Shown in pieces: positions 16,015-25,181 of a DNA stretch of 64,000 bases. The position numbers were made by a program, and so were the translations under genes. Origin of the DNA: AC-37 sp036389835 (GTDB lineage Bacteria > Actinomycetota > Thermoleophilia > Solirubrobacterales > Thermoleophilaceae); the NCBI GenBank assembly GCA_036389835.1, contig DASVWC010000015.1, forward strand, positions 1 to 64,000. The letters are read 5' to 3'. The notes beneath the pieces were generated by a model. That model saw nothing but the letters and a program-made list of their open reading frames with translations, had not been told where the DNA came from and searched no databases. Numbering within the stretch: the stretch's first letter is position 1; the number at the start of each line of letters is the position of its first letter.

Positions 16015-17268
16015 CTAGCCGCGGTAGCGCGCTATCGCCTGGGCCATGCGGTCCTGGCGCCCGCGGTCGCCGCCGATGCTGCCGTAGTTCATGACGATCG
16101 AGAACGCCAGCGTCCGTCCCCCGAGCGTCAGGCAGTAGCCCGACAGCGCGGTGTGCCCGGCGTTCAGCGTGCCGGTCTTGGCGTGGCAGCGCCGGTGAGC
16201 GGCGCCGCCGCGCATGCGGGTCGCCAGCGTGCCGTTCACGCCCGCGGTCGGCAGCGCGTCGACGAACGCGTCGTACTCCGGGCGGTCGAACTCGCCGCGC
16301 AGGAAGTCCACGATCTCGCGCGGCGCCGCCCGGTTCGAGGCCGACAGGCCGGAGCCGTCCACCAGCGACGCGGTGGCTCCCAGCGAGCGCGCCCAGCGCC
16401 GCGACTCGGCCACCCCCGCCTTCGTGGTGCCCTGCGCCGAGAGCCCCTTCACGAGCATCTCCGCGAACCAGTTCTCGGAGCGGATGCCGGTGATCTGGGC
16501 CAGCCGCGACATCGGCGAGGAGAGCACGCCGGCCAGCTCCACGGCGGCCTGGGGAGTGTCGCCGGCGCGCGAGCCCGCGTCGATCTCGACGCCGCGGTCG
16601 CGCAGCGCCTGCGCCAGGCGGTCGGCCGCGTAGACCGGCGGGTTGGTCTGGAAGCGCCCCTGCGAGTTGCGGCCGTGGTTGAACGCCAGCGCCGTGAGCG
16701 GGCCGCCGATCGCCGCCGAGCCGCCGTAGCCCGAGTAGGAGGTGCCGCGCAGGCGGTCCCAGATCGACTCGTCGCCCACGACGGCGCCCCGCACGTGGCG
16801 CAGGCCGGCCGAGTAGAGGTCGTCCACGAGCGTCTCGACGCTGGCCCCGCCCGCGTACTGGGAGCGGTTGTAGGCGCTCGTGCCGAAGCTCGGATCGCCG
16901 GCTCCGCGCAGGTAGAGGTCGCCGGGGAACGTGCCCGTGACCGGGTCGATCGCGCCCACGCCGAGGACCTGGGTCTCGAGCGTCGCGCCGGGACCCGCCC
17001 CGGCCAGCGCGGCGCCGATCGTGAAGATCTTCGTGTTCGAGGCGAGGGTCCGCCTCGTGCCCGAGCGCCAGCCGAACAGCGCCTGCCCGCTCTCGGCGTC
17101 CGCGACGTACGCCCCGGAGGATCCGCTGGCGCTGCGCATCTCGCGCGCGAGCGCGGCCTTGAGCTTCGCATTCTCGCTCTGTGCCGCCGCTTCGGCGGCC
17201 GGGGCCAGGCTCGCGACGACGAGCACGAGCAGCGCGAGGATGCGGCGATTGCGGGGCATTCGTCGCAT
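16015..17268 (-). CDS. dacB: D-alanyl-D-alanine carboxypeptidase/endopeptidase (PBP4, peptidase S13)
   Basis: 417 residues, exported by a signal peptide (about 1-30, basic MRRMPRNRR then a hydrophobic core). The three active-site motifs of penicillin-recognising enzymes are present: SNTK (77-80), SGLSASN and HAKTGTL. It trims or cleaves peptidoglycan stem peptides outside the membrane. A -10-like TAGGGT lies about 14 nt before ATG on the minus strand. It is divergent from the patatin gene with 74 nt between them. Confidence 0.93.
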   Translation of the reverse strand: MRRMPRNRRILALLVLVVASLAPAAEAAAQSENAKLKAALAREMRSASGSSGAYVADAESGQALFGWRSGTRRTLASNTKIFTIGAALAGAGPGATLETQVLGVGAIDPVTGTFPGDLYLRGAGDPSFGTSAYNRSQYAGGASVETLVDDLYSAGLRHVRGAVVGDESIWDRLRGTSYSGYGGSAAIGGPLTALAFNHGRNSQGRFQTNPPVYAADRLAQALRDRGVEIDAGSRAGDTPQAAVELAGVLSSPMSRLAQITGIRSENWFAEMLVKGLSAQGTTKAGVAESRRWARSLGATASLVDGSGLSASNRAAPREIVDFLRGEFDRPEYDAFVDALPTAGVNGTLATRMRGGAAHRRCHAKTGTLNAGHTALSGYCLTLGGRTLAFSIVMNYGSIGGDRGRQDRMAQAIARYRG

Positions 17269-17342
17269 TGGAGGGGAGAACCACCCTAGCGGCGCGACGT
17301 TGCGGTGGCTGACGCCGTGTTCGCTGCCATACTCGTCTGCGC

Positions 17343-18608
17343 ATGGGGAAGGTCGTCAAGCTCGAGAAGCCCGCCCAGCGCAAGCCCGCGGCCGGCAAGC
17401 CCGCCCGCCGGCGCGGCCGCCGCTCCAAGACAGCGCTCGTCCTGGGCGGCGGCGGGGTCACCGGCGGCGTCTACGAGATCGGCGCCCTGCGCGCGCTCGA
17501 CCTGCTCGCGGTCAACAGGACGATCAACGAGTTCGACGTCTACGTCGGGACCAGCGCCGGCTCGTTCGTGGCCAGCCTCGCGGCCAACGGGGTGACCCCC
17601 GAGGAGATGATGCGGGTCGTCAACCAGCAGGTCCCGACCCCGTTCCGCGACATCAACATGGGCACGGTCCTGCGCCCGGACTACCTCTCGCTGGCCAAGA
17701 GCCTGGCCCTGATGCCGCTGCGCTCGGTCGGCGTGGTGCGCACGCTGCTCTCGAACGTCCGCAACGTCTCGGTGATGGACGTGGCGCTCGGCCTCGCCGA
17801 GGGCCTGCCGCCGGGCCTCTACGCCGGCTCCGGGATCGAGGAGTACCTCAAGGAGGTGCTGGGCGACCCCGACCGCGTGAACGACTTCCGGCTGCTGGAG
17901 AACGAGCTCTACCTCGCCGCGACCGACCTCGACACCTGCGAGCGGATCGTGTTCGGCGCCGACGGCTGGGAGGACGTGCCGATCTCGAAGGCCGCGGCCG
18001 CCTCGACCGGGCTGCCGATGATCTACCGCCCGACCGAGATCAAGGGCCGCCACCTCGTGGACGGCGGCATCCGCTCGACCACCAACGTGGACGTGGCGGT
18101 CGAGGCCGGGGCCAAGTTCGTGATCGTGGTGAACCCGCTCGTCCCGTACGTGAACGACTTCCAGAAGCTGATCCCCACCATGACCGGGAGCCGCGTCCGC
18201 CGGGTGGCCGACATGGGCTTCCCGCAGATCGGCTACCAGGCGTTCAAGCTGCTCGCCCACCAGCGCCTGCACGAGGCCGTGCGCGTGTGGCAGGACAAGT
18301 ACCCGGGCGTGGACATCATCCTGATCGAGCCCGACCCCAACGACGAGCTGATGTTCGACACGAACATCATGAACTTCACCCGCCGGGTGGACATCGCGCG
18401 GCACGGGTTCGAGTCGGTCACCCTCCAGCTCGCGAAGGACTACGACCGCCTGCGCGCCGTCTGCGCGCGCCATGGCATCGAGATCTCGGCCACGCGCGTG
18501 CGCAAGGTCATCAAGCACTTCCAGACCGAGAAGGAGCAGACCCGCGCCTGGCGCCGCATCCTCGAGCAGACCACCGGCACCCTGCTCCGCCAGTCCGAGG
18601 ACGCGTAG
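17343..18608 (+). CDS. Patatin-like phospholipase
   Basis: 421 residues. After a basic N-terminus (KPARRRGRRSK) comes the oxyanion glycine loop LVLGGGGVTGGVYEIGALRA, the nucleophile Ser71 in GTSAG and the partner Asp in HLVDGG. These define the Ser-Asp dyad of bacterial patatins, which hydrolyse acyl chains from phospholipids. No signal peptide is seen, so it is likely cytoplasmic or membrane-associated through the basic N-terminus. A CATACT sequence about 10 nt upstream may be its -10. Confidence 0.9.
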   Translation: MGKVVKLEKPAQRKPAAGKPARRRGRRSKTALVLGGGGVTGGVYEIGALRALDLLAVNRTINEFDVYVGTSAGSFVASLAANGVTPEEMMRVVNQQVPTPFRDINMGTVLRPDYLSLAKSLALMPLRSVGVVRTLLSNVRNVSVMDVALGLAEGLPPGLYAGSGIEEYLKEVLGDPDRVNDFRLLENELYLAATDLDTCERIVFGADGWEDVPISKAAAASTGLPMIYRPTEIKGRHLVDGGIRSTTNVDVAVEAGAKFVIVVNPLVPYVNDFQKLIPTMTGSRVRRVADMGFPQIGYQAFKLLAHQRLHEAVRVWQDKYPGVDIILIEPDPNDELMFDTNIMNFTRRVDIARHGFESVTLQLAKDYDRLRAVCARHGIEISATRVRKVIKHFQTEKEQTRAWRRILEQTTGTLLRQSEDA

Positions 18609-18614
18609 CGAGCC

Positions 18615-20753
18615 CTAGCCGGGCCGCACCTCCACCTCGCCGGTCCGCTCCATCGGCTGCCAGCGGATGCGGTTGCCGAGCAGGGCGCTGATCACCGACT
18701 CGATCGCGACGAGGTACATGAGCTGCCGGTAGACGAACTGCTGCAGCGGCATCGCCCACAGCGGCCGCGGCGACTCGCGGTCGAGCCGGAACGCGTACCA
18801 GCCGAGCGCGAGCTGCACGACGTTGAAGCCGAGCCAGTAGCCGATCACCGGCACCGGGTCGAGGAACACCATGCCGTAGAGGGCGAACAGGTCGATCAGC
18901 GGCGCCAGCAGCGGGAGCAGGATCTGGAACAGGACCAGGTACGGGATCGCCACGCGCCCGATGCGCCACTCGCGCGGCCGCACGAGCGCGGCGCGGTGCT
19001 TCCAGACCGCCTGCATCGTCCCGTACGACCAGCGGTAGCGCTGGCGCCAGAGCGACGCCAGCGAGGCCGGCGCCTCGGTCCACGCGCGCGCGTCCTCGGC
19101 GTACGCCACCCGCCAGCCGGCGCGGCCGATGCCGATCGTGATGTCCGTGTCCTCGGCGAGCGTCGCGTCGGATACGCCGCCGATGTCCGCCAGCGCCTCG
19201 CGGCGGAACGCGCCGATGGCGCCGGGGACCGTCGGCATGCAGCGCAGCAGGTCGTAGAGGCGCCGGTCCAGGTTGAAGCCCATGACGTACTCGATGTGCT
19301 GCCAGCGCCCCAGCAGGCCGCCGCGGTTGCCGACCTTCGTGTTCCCGGCCACGGCGCCCACGTCGGGGTCACGGAACGGCTGGACCAGCTCGCTCAGCGT
19401 GTCCGGCTCGAACACCGTGTCGCCGTCGACGGTCACGATCACGTCGCTGCGCGCGGCCTCCACGCCGCGGTTGAGGGCGGCGGGCTTCCCGGCGTTCGCC
19501 TGGCGCAGCACGCGCACGTGCTCGAGCTCGAGGGCCTCGACGAGGCCGCCGGTCCCGTCCTCGGAGCCGTCGTCGACCACGATCACCTCGAAGTCCGGGT
19601 AGTCGCTCGCGTCGAGGGAGCGGGCGGCCCGCTCGATGCCCGCCGCCTCGTTGAACGCGGGCACCACGATCGACACCGGCGGGAGGAACGGCTCGCCGGG
19701 GCCCGCCGAGCGCACGATCCGCGCGTGGCGGCGGGCGAACGCGAACAGCGCCACCATCCGCAGCAGCGCCAGCAGCGCGATCGGCACGAGCATCAGCGTC
19801 AGGACGTCGGTGACCCGATCGGCGACCCCGAGGGTGGTCAAGAGCAGCCGCCCGCGCCCGCGCTCCCACGTCGAGGCGGCGGGCTCCGATGCGGTGCGGT
19901 CGATCCCGGCGAGCTGCGAGGCGGTCATGAACTCGAACCCCCGGCCGCGCAGCTCCGGCACGATGCGCCGCAGGGCGGCGAGCGTCTGGGAGCGGTCGCC
20001 GCCGCCGTCGTGCATCAGGACGAACCCGCCAGCGCTGGAGGCGGCCGTCGCCGCCCGCACGATCGCGTCGGCGCCGGGCCGCGACCAGTCGCGCGTGTCG
20101 AGGTCGGAGAGCACCACCACGTAGCCGCGCTCCGCCACACGGCGGAGCCCGCCCGCCTCGGCCGTGGTGACCGCGTCGGGCGTGGCCGAGTACGGCGGGC
20201 GGAACAGCCGCGGGCGCACGCCCGTCGCGCCCGCCACCGCGTTCTCGGTCAGGCCGAGCTGCAGCGACAGCCGCCAGCCCGGGAGCGTGGCCACGTCGGC
20301 GTGGCTGAACGTGTGGTTGCCGAGCTCGAATCCCCTCCGGTGGAGGTCGCGGGCCACGTCCGGATGGCGCACGACCTTGCTCCCGAGCACGAAGAAGGTG
20401 GCCGGGACGCCGAGCCGCTCGAGCTCGCGCGCGATCCGCGGCGTCCAGCGCGGATCCGGCCCGTCGTCGAACGTCAGCGCCACCCGGCGGACGCCGGCGG
20501 GCCGGCGCGCCGCGAGCCGTGAGCGCTCCAGCGCGAGGATCGTGCCGGCCCCCGCGAACGGCTCGCCGCCGCCGGCCGCAGGGCGCGTGGAGCTCGAGCG
20601 GGTCGTGTGGGTCGCGATGCCCTGCACGCCGAGCAGCACGAGCAGGGTCAGCAGGCAGAACCCCAGCAGCGCCCAGTGACCGGGGGGGCGGCGGATGCGC
20701 CGCCGGATCCTGGCGATCTGCTCCGGGGTGCGGGGTCGGCGGACCCGTGGCAC
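18615..20753 (-). CDS. Polysaccharide deacetylase fused to family 2 glycosyltransferase
   Basis: 712 residues, membrane protein. One N-terminal TM helix (about 28-48) precedes a NodB deacetylase domain with the metal-binding ALTFDDGPD and GNHTFSHAD motifs. A second TM region precedes a GT2 domain with VVVDDGSEDGT, the VDGDTV metal motif, LAEDTDI and the processive QRYRW motif. Further TM helices close the protein. This pairing suggests synthesis and deacetylation of a beta-linked, GlcNAc-type exopolysaccharide, as in icaA/icaB or pgaC/pgaB but in one chain. It is co-transcribed with the low-complexity membrane gene upstream (gap 8 nt). Confidence 0.9.
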   Translation of the reverse strand: MPRVRRPRTPEQIARIRRRIRRPPGHWALLGFCLLTLLVLLGVQGIATHTTRSSSTRPAAGGGEPFAGAGTILALERSRLAARRPAGVRRVALTFDDGPDPRWTPRIARELERLGVPATFFVLGSKVVRHPDVARDLHRRGFELGNHTFSHADVATLPGWRLSLQLGLTENAVAGATGVRPRLFRPPYSATPDAVTTAEAGGLRRVAERGYVVVLSDLDTRDWSRPGADAIVRAATAASSAGGFVLMHDGGGDRSQTLAALRRIVPELRGRGFEFMTASQLAGIDRTASEPAASTWERGRGRLLLTTLGVADRVTDVLTLMLVPIALLALLRMVALFAFARRHARIVRSAGPGEPFLPPVSIVVPAFNEAAGIERAARSLDASDYPDFEVIVVDDGSEDGTGGLVEALELEHVRVLRQANAGKPAALNRGVEAARSDVIVTVDGDTVFEPDTLSELVQPFRDPDVGAVAGNTKVGNRGGLLGRWQHIEYVMGFNLDRRLYDLLRCMPTVPGAIGAFRREALADIGGVSDATLAEDTDITIGIGRAGWRVAYAEDARAWTEAPASLASLWRQRYRWSYGTMQAVWKHRAALVRPREWRIGRVAIPYLVLFQILLPLLAPLIDLFALYGMVFLDPVPVIGYWLGFNVVQLALGWYAFRLDRESPRPLWAMPLQQFVYRQLMYLVAIESVISALLGNRIRWQPMERTGEVEVRPG

Positions 20754-20761
20754 GCGGCGGC

Positions 20762-21493
20762 TCAGGGAGTGGTGGTGCCGGCCTTCGGGCCGCCGCGGTG
20801 CTCGCCGGACGTGGTCGCGCCGGGCGCGGTGGCCGAGTTGCCGGGCGCCGTGTCGGCCGTGCGATCGGGACGGTTCGCCGCGCCGGGCGCGGTGGCCGAG
20901 CTGCCCGGGGTGGTCGTGGCGGTGGGCGTGGCCGCCGGCGTGGACGGCGTCGTGGCCGTGGTGCCGGAGCTCGAGCCGGAGCCACCGCTGCCGCTGCCGC
21001 TGCCGGACGAGGGCGAGCCGCCCGTGCTCTCCTCGCCGCTGGAGCGGCCATCGTCCGAGCGGGCGCTCGAGTCGCCGCCGTCAGCGGCTCCGCCGGCCGT
21101 GCCGGCGGCCCTCGAGGTGGACGACGAGCCCTCCTCGTTGCGGCGCGCGCCGGCGGGAGCGCCGGTGCCCGCGTCGCGCACGGCGCGGTCGCCTGACCGC
21201 GGGGGCTCGGACGCGCCCGGCACCTGCGGGAGGCCGATCGCGGGCAGCGGGCGCAGGCCGAAGGCGCCGAGCACGAGCGCGACCAGCCAGAGCGCCGTGA
21301 GGGCGGCGAGGCCCCAGCCGAGCACGCGCAGCAGGCGGGCGCGGCGCTGGGTCTCCGACGCGAACACCGGCCGGGCGGGCGCCGCGGGCTGGGCGGGCGC
21401 TGCGGACCGGGCGGGCGCTGCGCGATCCGGCCGCGCCGGAGGCGCGGGCCTGGCAGCTGGCGGGTCTGGGCGTCGGTCTAGTGTGGCTGGCAT
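20762..21493 (-). CDS. Single-pass membrane protein with Ser/Thr/Gly/Pro-rich tail
   Basis: 243 residues from ATG 21493; the same frame extends to ATG 21595, but the likely promoter and palindrome lie in that extension. A Pro/Ala-rich cytoplasmic segment is followed by one TM helix (VLGWGLAALTALWLVALVLGA) and about 150 residues of low-complexity Gly/Ser/Thr/Pro sequence, probably wall-spanning. It precedes the deacetylase/glycosyltransferase in an operon and may anchor or space that machinery. No family recognised; composition alone supports export and disorder. Confidence 0.6.
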   Translation of the reverse strand: MPATLDRRPDPPAARPAPPARPDRAAPARSAAPAQPAAPARPVFASETQRRARLLRVLGWGLAALTALWLVALVLGAFGLRPLPAIGLPQVPGASEPPRSGDRAVRDAGTGAPAGARRNEEGSSSTSRAAGTAGGAADGGDSSARSDDGRSSGEESTGGSPSSGSGSGSGGSGSSSGTTATTPSTPAATPTATTTPGSSATAPGAANRPDRTADTAPGNSATAPGATTSGEHRGGPKAGTTTP

Positions 21494-21568
21494 GGTCTCG
21501 ATGGGAGCCGCTCCGGCGCCGTCCGTGGCGGGGCGTGGTGCGGCGAGGCGCGCGAAAGCGCTGCTGAG

Positions 21569-21590
21569 AGTGTAGTTCCCGAAAGGGAAC
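21569..21590 (-). promoter_or_regulatory. Palindrome plus -10 upstream of the polysaccharide operon
   Basis: GTTCCC-TTTC-GGGAAC (21575-21590) is a perfect 6-bp inverted repeat. On the minus strand it is followed directly by TACACT (21574-21569), a -10-like hexamer. The palindrome would occupy the -35 to -10 spacer, so it is a good operator candidate for the membrane protein and deacetylase/glycosyltransferase genes. Confidence 0.5.
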
Positions 21591-21632
21591 GTCACGAAGC
21601 CTGCGAGGTTGGAATGTGGCCGCGCGGCGCGG

Positions 21633-22757
21633 CTAGGCGGCGGCGCCCACGGCCTCGCGCAGCGCGCTGAGCAGCCTGCCGGTGGCGCCCGCGTAGCGGA
21701 TCGACGCGCGCACGCAGTCGTCGGCGCCGAGCGGGCTGCCGGGCGCCACCAGCACGCGCTTCTCCTCGAGCCGCGCCGCCAGCGCCGCGCCGCTCAGCTC
21801 CGCCGCGTGCAGCCAGACGAAGTTGGCCTGCGTGTCGGGGGCGTCCACCGGCAGGTCGTGCAGCTCGTCGAGCACGCGCCGGCGCTGCTCGATCACGAGC
21901 TGGCGCCGCGTCTCGATCGCGCTGTCGCCCATGCCGAGCGCATAGCAGATGCCGGCCTGGGTCAGGACGTTGACGCCCAGCGCCGGGGCGATCGACCCGA
22001 GCAGCTCGCCGGACGCCCGCGAGCCGACGGCGTAGCCGGCGCGCAGCCCCGAGAGCCCCCAGATCTTCGAGAACGTGCGGAACACGAGCATCCGCGGGAA
22101 CGCGTCGACGAGCCGCAGGACCGAGTCGCGCGGCTCGACGTCTTGGAACTCGACGTAGGCCTCGTCGACCAGCAGGTGCACGTGCTCGGGCAGCGACGCC
22201 GCCAGCACGGCGAGCTCGTCCGCGGCCAGGTACGTGCCGGTGGGGTCGTTGGGGTTGCAGATCACGACCGCCCGCGTGTCCGGGCCGACCGCCGAGCGCA
22301 CGGCCTCGAGGTCGGCGCGGCCCCCGCGCAGGTCGACGGCCACCGGGCGCCCGCCGGCGCGCTGGGCCATCAGCGGGTAGAGCGGGTAGGAGGGCCACGG
22401 CGTGACCAGCTCCTCGCCGCGGTGCACGAGCACCAGCGTGGCGGCCTGGAGCAGCTCGGCGGCGCCGTTGCCGACCACGATCTGCTCGGGCTCCACCCCG
22501 TGGCGCCCGGCGAGCTGGCGGCGGATCTCGGTCGAGTGGCGGTCCGGATAGCCGTTCACGCGCCCGCGCGCGGCGTAGATCGCCGCGTTCATGATCTCCG
22601 AGTGCGGGAAGTCGGGCCACTCGGTGCTCGACAGGTCGAGGACCGGCACCTCCTGGAGCGCGAGCATCTTCTCGCGGCGGCGCCGCTCGCGCAGCCCCCG
22701 GTTGATCTCCTCGGGATCGACGTCGTCGTACTGGCGGTAGTAGTCGAGCAGGCCCAT
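21633..22757 (-). CDS. PLP-dependent aminotransferase, histidinol-phosphate type
   Basis: 374 residues, fold-type I. Visible motifs are VVGNGAAELLQ (phosphate binding), ICNPNDPTGTYL, the Asp of LLVDEAYVEF, and the Schiff-base Lys in RTFSKIWGLSGLRAGY. The whole resembles HisC-like enzymes, but the N-terminal 40 residues (MGLLDYYRQYDDVDPEEINR) are not typical of HisC. No his genes are nearby, so the substrate is open. It is in line with the membrane-protein gene upstream (13-nt gap). Confidence 0.85.
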   Translation of the reverse strand: MGLLDYYRQYDDVDPEEINRGLRERRRREKMLALQEVPVLDLSSTEWPDFPHSEIMNAAIYAARGRVNGYPDRHSTEIRRQLAGRHGVEPEQIVVGNGAAELLQAATLVLVHRGEELVTPWPSYPLYPLMAQRAGGRPVAVDLRGGRADLEAVRSAVGPDTRAVVICNPNDPTGTYLAADELAVLAASLPEHVHLLVDEAYVEFQDVEPRDSVLRLVDAFPRMLVFRTFSKIWGLSGLRAGYAVGSRASGELLGSIAPALGVNVLTQAGICYALGMGDSAIETRRQLVIEQRRRVLDELHDLPVDAPDTQANFVWLHAAELSGAALAARLEEKRVLVAPGSPLGADDCVRASIRYAGATGRLLSALREAVGAAA

Positions 22758-22770
22758 GCCGTCCGGCCGG

Positions 22771-23247
22771 CTACTCCTGCGGCGCCAGCGAGGGGCCGGG
22801 GCCCTCGATGAAGAAGAACCAGACGAGGAAGGCGCTGCCGACGATCATCAGGCTGATCACGAAGATCCGCTCGAGCGCGCCCTTCTCCTGCCGGATCCCC
22901 GAGGCGCGGCGCACGAGCTTCCAGGCGTGATCGACGCGCTTGGCGATCATCAGCGTCACGAACAGGGACAGCAGCATCCCGAGGAAGGCGCTGACGATGC
23001 CGGCCGAGACCGAGTCGGTCCAGTAGTTCACGCGCGAGCCGACCCAGAGCCAGCCGACCGGCTGCGGGCCCCAGAGCGAGACGCACAGGACCGTCTCGAC
23101 GGCCAGCAGCAGCGCCGCGAACCCGCGGTCCGCGCGCTGGCGGCCGCCGCCCGCCGTGGGCGGCTTCTCGCGGTAGCGCATGGGCGCGGTGCCGGGGCGG
23201 CGCCCGATGAACAGTCCGCCGGTGTCGGTGGGGTCGTTGCTCGCCAA
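22771..23247 (-). CDS. Three-helix membrane protein of unknown function
   Basis: 158 residues. Three hydrophobic segments are visible: about 45-70, about 80-103 (IVSAFLGMLLSLFVTLMIAK) and about 128-148 (IFVISLMIVGSAFLVWFFF). The start used here is TTG 23247; ATG at residue 23 is an alternative. It lies between the acyl-CoA synthetase and the aminotransferase on the same strand. I do not recognise the family. Confidence 0.6.
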   Translation of the reverse strand: MASNDPTDTGGLFIGRRPGTAPMRYREKPPTAGGGRQRADRGFAALLLAVETVLCVSLWGPQPVGWLWVGSRVNYWTDSVSAGIVSAFLGMLLSLFVTLMIAKRVDHAWKLVRRASGIRQEKGALERIFVISLMIVGSAFLVWFFFIEGPGPSLAPQE

Positions 23248-23296
23248 GGGGGGAGGGGTACCCGGATCGGGGAGAGGGGACGCTAGCGCGTCCGCC

Positions 23297-25093
23297 CTAC
23301 GACGCGTAGAGGTTCTCCACCTCGGCCGCGAACTTCTCCGCCACCACGTTGCGCTTGACCTTGAGCGTCGGGGTCAGCTCGCCGGTCGCCTGGCTCAGGT
23401 CCTCGGGCAGGATCTTGAACTTCTTGATCTGCTCCACGCGGCCGACGCGCGCGTTCACCTCGTCGACCGCCTTCTGGACGACCGCGCGCATCTGCTCGGA
23501 CTCCGGCACCTCCTCGGGGCCGATCCCGTGCTCCTCGGCGAAGCCGGGGACCTCCTCCGGGTCGAGCGTGATCAGCGCCACGAGGTACGGCTTGCGGTCG
23601 CCCAGGACCACCGCCTGCGAGATGTAGCGGTTCTGCTTGAGCCCGTTCTCGAGGTTCGCGGGCGTGATGTTCTTGCCGCCGGCCGTGATGATGATGTCCT
23701 TCTTGCGGCCGGTGATGAAGATGAAGCCGTCCTCGTCGATGTGCGCGAGGTCGCCGGTGTGCAGCCAGCCGCCCTCGAGCGCCTCCCGCGTGGCCTCCTC
23801 GTTCTTGTAGTAGCCCTTGAAGATGTTCGGGCCGCGCAGCAGCAGCTCGCCGTCCTCGGCGATCCGGGCCTCCAGCGGGGCGATGACCTTGCCCACGGAC
23901 CCGAACCGGAACGAGTCGAGCGTCTGCGCGGTCGCGCCGGTCGAGGTCTCGGTCATGCCGTAGCCCTCGAAGATCGGGATGCCGCACGCGTAGAAGAACT
24001 CGAGCACCTCCTTCGCGATCGGCGCGGCGCCGCTCACCCCCTGCCGCACGCGGCCGCCGAAGATCGCGCGCACGTTCTTGTAGAGCGCCTCCTCGGCGCG
24101 GTCGAACGCCTCCTGCAGCTCCTGCGGGACCTCGTCGCCGCGCCGCTGGAGCTGGCGCACCTCGACCCCGACGTCGACCGCCTTCTGGAGCTGCTCCGGG
24201 TCGGGCGCGTTGCTCGTGGCGAGCGTGTAGATCTTCTCGAAGATCCGCGGCACGGACGGGAAGTAGTGCGGCCGCACCTCCTGGAGGTCGGGGACGATCT
24301 TCGTTGGGTCGCGCTGCCAGTACGCGAGCGTCGCGCCGATGTCGAGCACGAGGAACTGGACGAGCAGCGCGTATGCGTGTGCGAGCGGGAGGTAGAGGTA
24401 GACGACGTCCTCCTCCACGATCGCGCCCTGCACGAGGACCATGTCGCGCATCGACGCGTAGTTGTCGTGGGTGATCACGCAGCCCTTCGGGGGGCCCGTC
24501 GTGCCGGAGGTGTAGATGAACTGGCACGGGTCCTCGGGGCTGACCGCGTCGATCGCGCGCCGCCACTCGTCCGGGTCGCGGCCGCGCCCGCGCTCGCGCA
24601 GGTCGTCCAGCGCGATCACGCCGTCCGCGTCAGACCCCGGCTCGAACGCGATGACGTGCTTCAGCGCCGGCAGCTCGGCGCGGATCTCGCGGAGCTTGGC
24701 GAGCTGCTCCTCGTCCTCGGCGAAGACCGCCACCGACTCCGAGTGCTCGAGCACGTAGCGGCACTCCTCCGGCGAGTTGGTCTGGTAGATCGAGACGGAG
24801 GTGGCACCGGCGGTGAGGGTGCCGAAGTTGGCCCAGGTCCACTCGGGCCGGGTGTGGCTGAGGATGGCGACGCGGTCGCGCGGCTGGATGCCGAGGTCCA
24901 GCAGCCCCAGCGCCACCTCACGGGCCGCGGCGCCCATCTCGGCGTAGGTCGTCTTGACCCACTCGTCGCCGCGCTTGTGCATCTGCGCGACGAGGCCGGA
25001 GTTCTTCTCGACCGTGGCCGCGACCTCGGCCGCGATCGTGCTCGTGCGGGTCCCCATCTCGAGCGCGTTCTTCGCGCCTGTCGCAGCCTCCAT
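23297..25093 (-). CDS. Long-chain acyl-CoA synthetase (AMP-forming)
   Basis: 598 residues of the FadD/FAA type; activates fatty acids with ATP and CoA. The P-loop-like FIYTSGTTGPPKGCV, the adenylate motif GYGMTETS and LHTGDLAHIDEDGF, and the C-terminal GRKKDIIITAGGKNI with the later catalytic Lys are all present. GGAGGAG about 9 nt before ATG 25093 is a good ribosome-binding site. A -10-like TAGAAT at 25130-25135 gives a leader of about 30-35 nt. Confidence 0.93.
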   Translation of the reverse strand: MEAATGAKNALEMGTRTSTIAAEVAATVEKNSGLVAQMHKRGDEWVKTTYAEMGAAAREVALGLLDLGIQPRDRVAILSHTRPEWTWANFGTLTAGATSVSIYQTNSPEECRYVLEHSESVAVFAEDEEQLAKLREIRAELPALKHVIAFEPGSDADGVIALDDLRERGRGRDPDEWRRAIDAVSPEDPCQFIYTSGTTGPPKGCVITHDNYASMRDMVLVQGAIVEEDVVYLYLPLAHAYALLVQFLVLDIGATLAYWQRDPTKIVPDLQEVRPHYFPSVPRIFEKIYTLATSNAPDPEQLQKAVDVGVEVRQLQRRGDEVPQELQEAFDRAEEALYKNVRAIFGGRVRQGVSGAAPIAKEVLEFFYACGIPIFEGYGMTETSTGATAQTLDSFRFGSVGKVIAPLEARIAEDGELLLRGPNIFKGYYKNEEATREALEGGWLHTGDLAHIDEDGFIFITGRKKDIIITAGGKNITPANLENGLKQNRYISQAVVLGDRKPYLVALITLDPEEVPGFAEEHGIGPEEVPESEQMRAVVQKAVDEVNARVGRVEQIKKFKILPEDLSQATGELTPTLKVKRNVVAEKFAAEVENLYAS

Positions 25094-25129
25094 CGTGATT
25101 GGTCTCCTCCGGCCTGGTTGGCGCCGGGG

Positions 25130-25135
25130 ATTCTA
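25130..25135 (-). promoter_or_regulatory. -10 element TAGAAT of the acyl-CoA synthetase gene
   Basis: On the minus strand TAGAAT lies 36 nt before ATG 25093. Unlike the leaderless candidates, this gene has a clear Shine-Dalgarno sequence in its leader. Confidence 0.45.
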
Positions 25136-25181
25136 TGCGTCGGGTGCGACCGGGCCGCCGCGCCGGGCGGCGGGGGTGGGG

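Noticed and set aside
21575..21590. LexA (SOS) box
   Set aside because: The palindrome is GTTCCC/GGGAAC, not the GAAC-N4-GTTC type found in actinobacteria, and no DNA-repair gene is near.
21491..21595. Longer start (ATG 21595) for the low-complexity membrane protein
   Set aside because: It would place the palindrome and the -10 inside the coding region, and the extra residues show no signal or conservation I can identify. ATG 21493 fits the promoter better.
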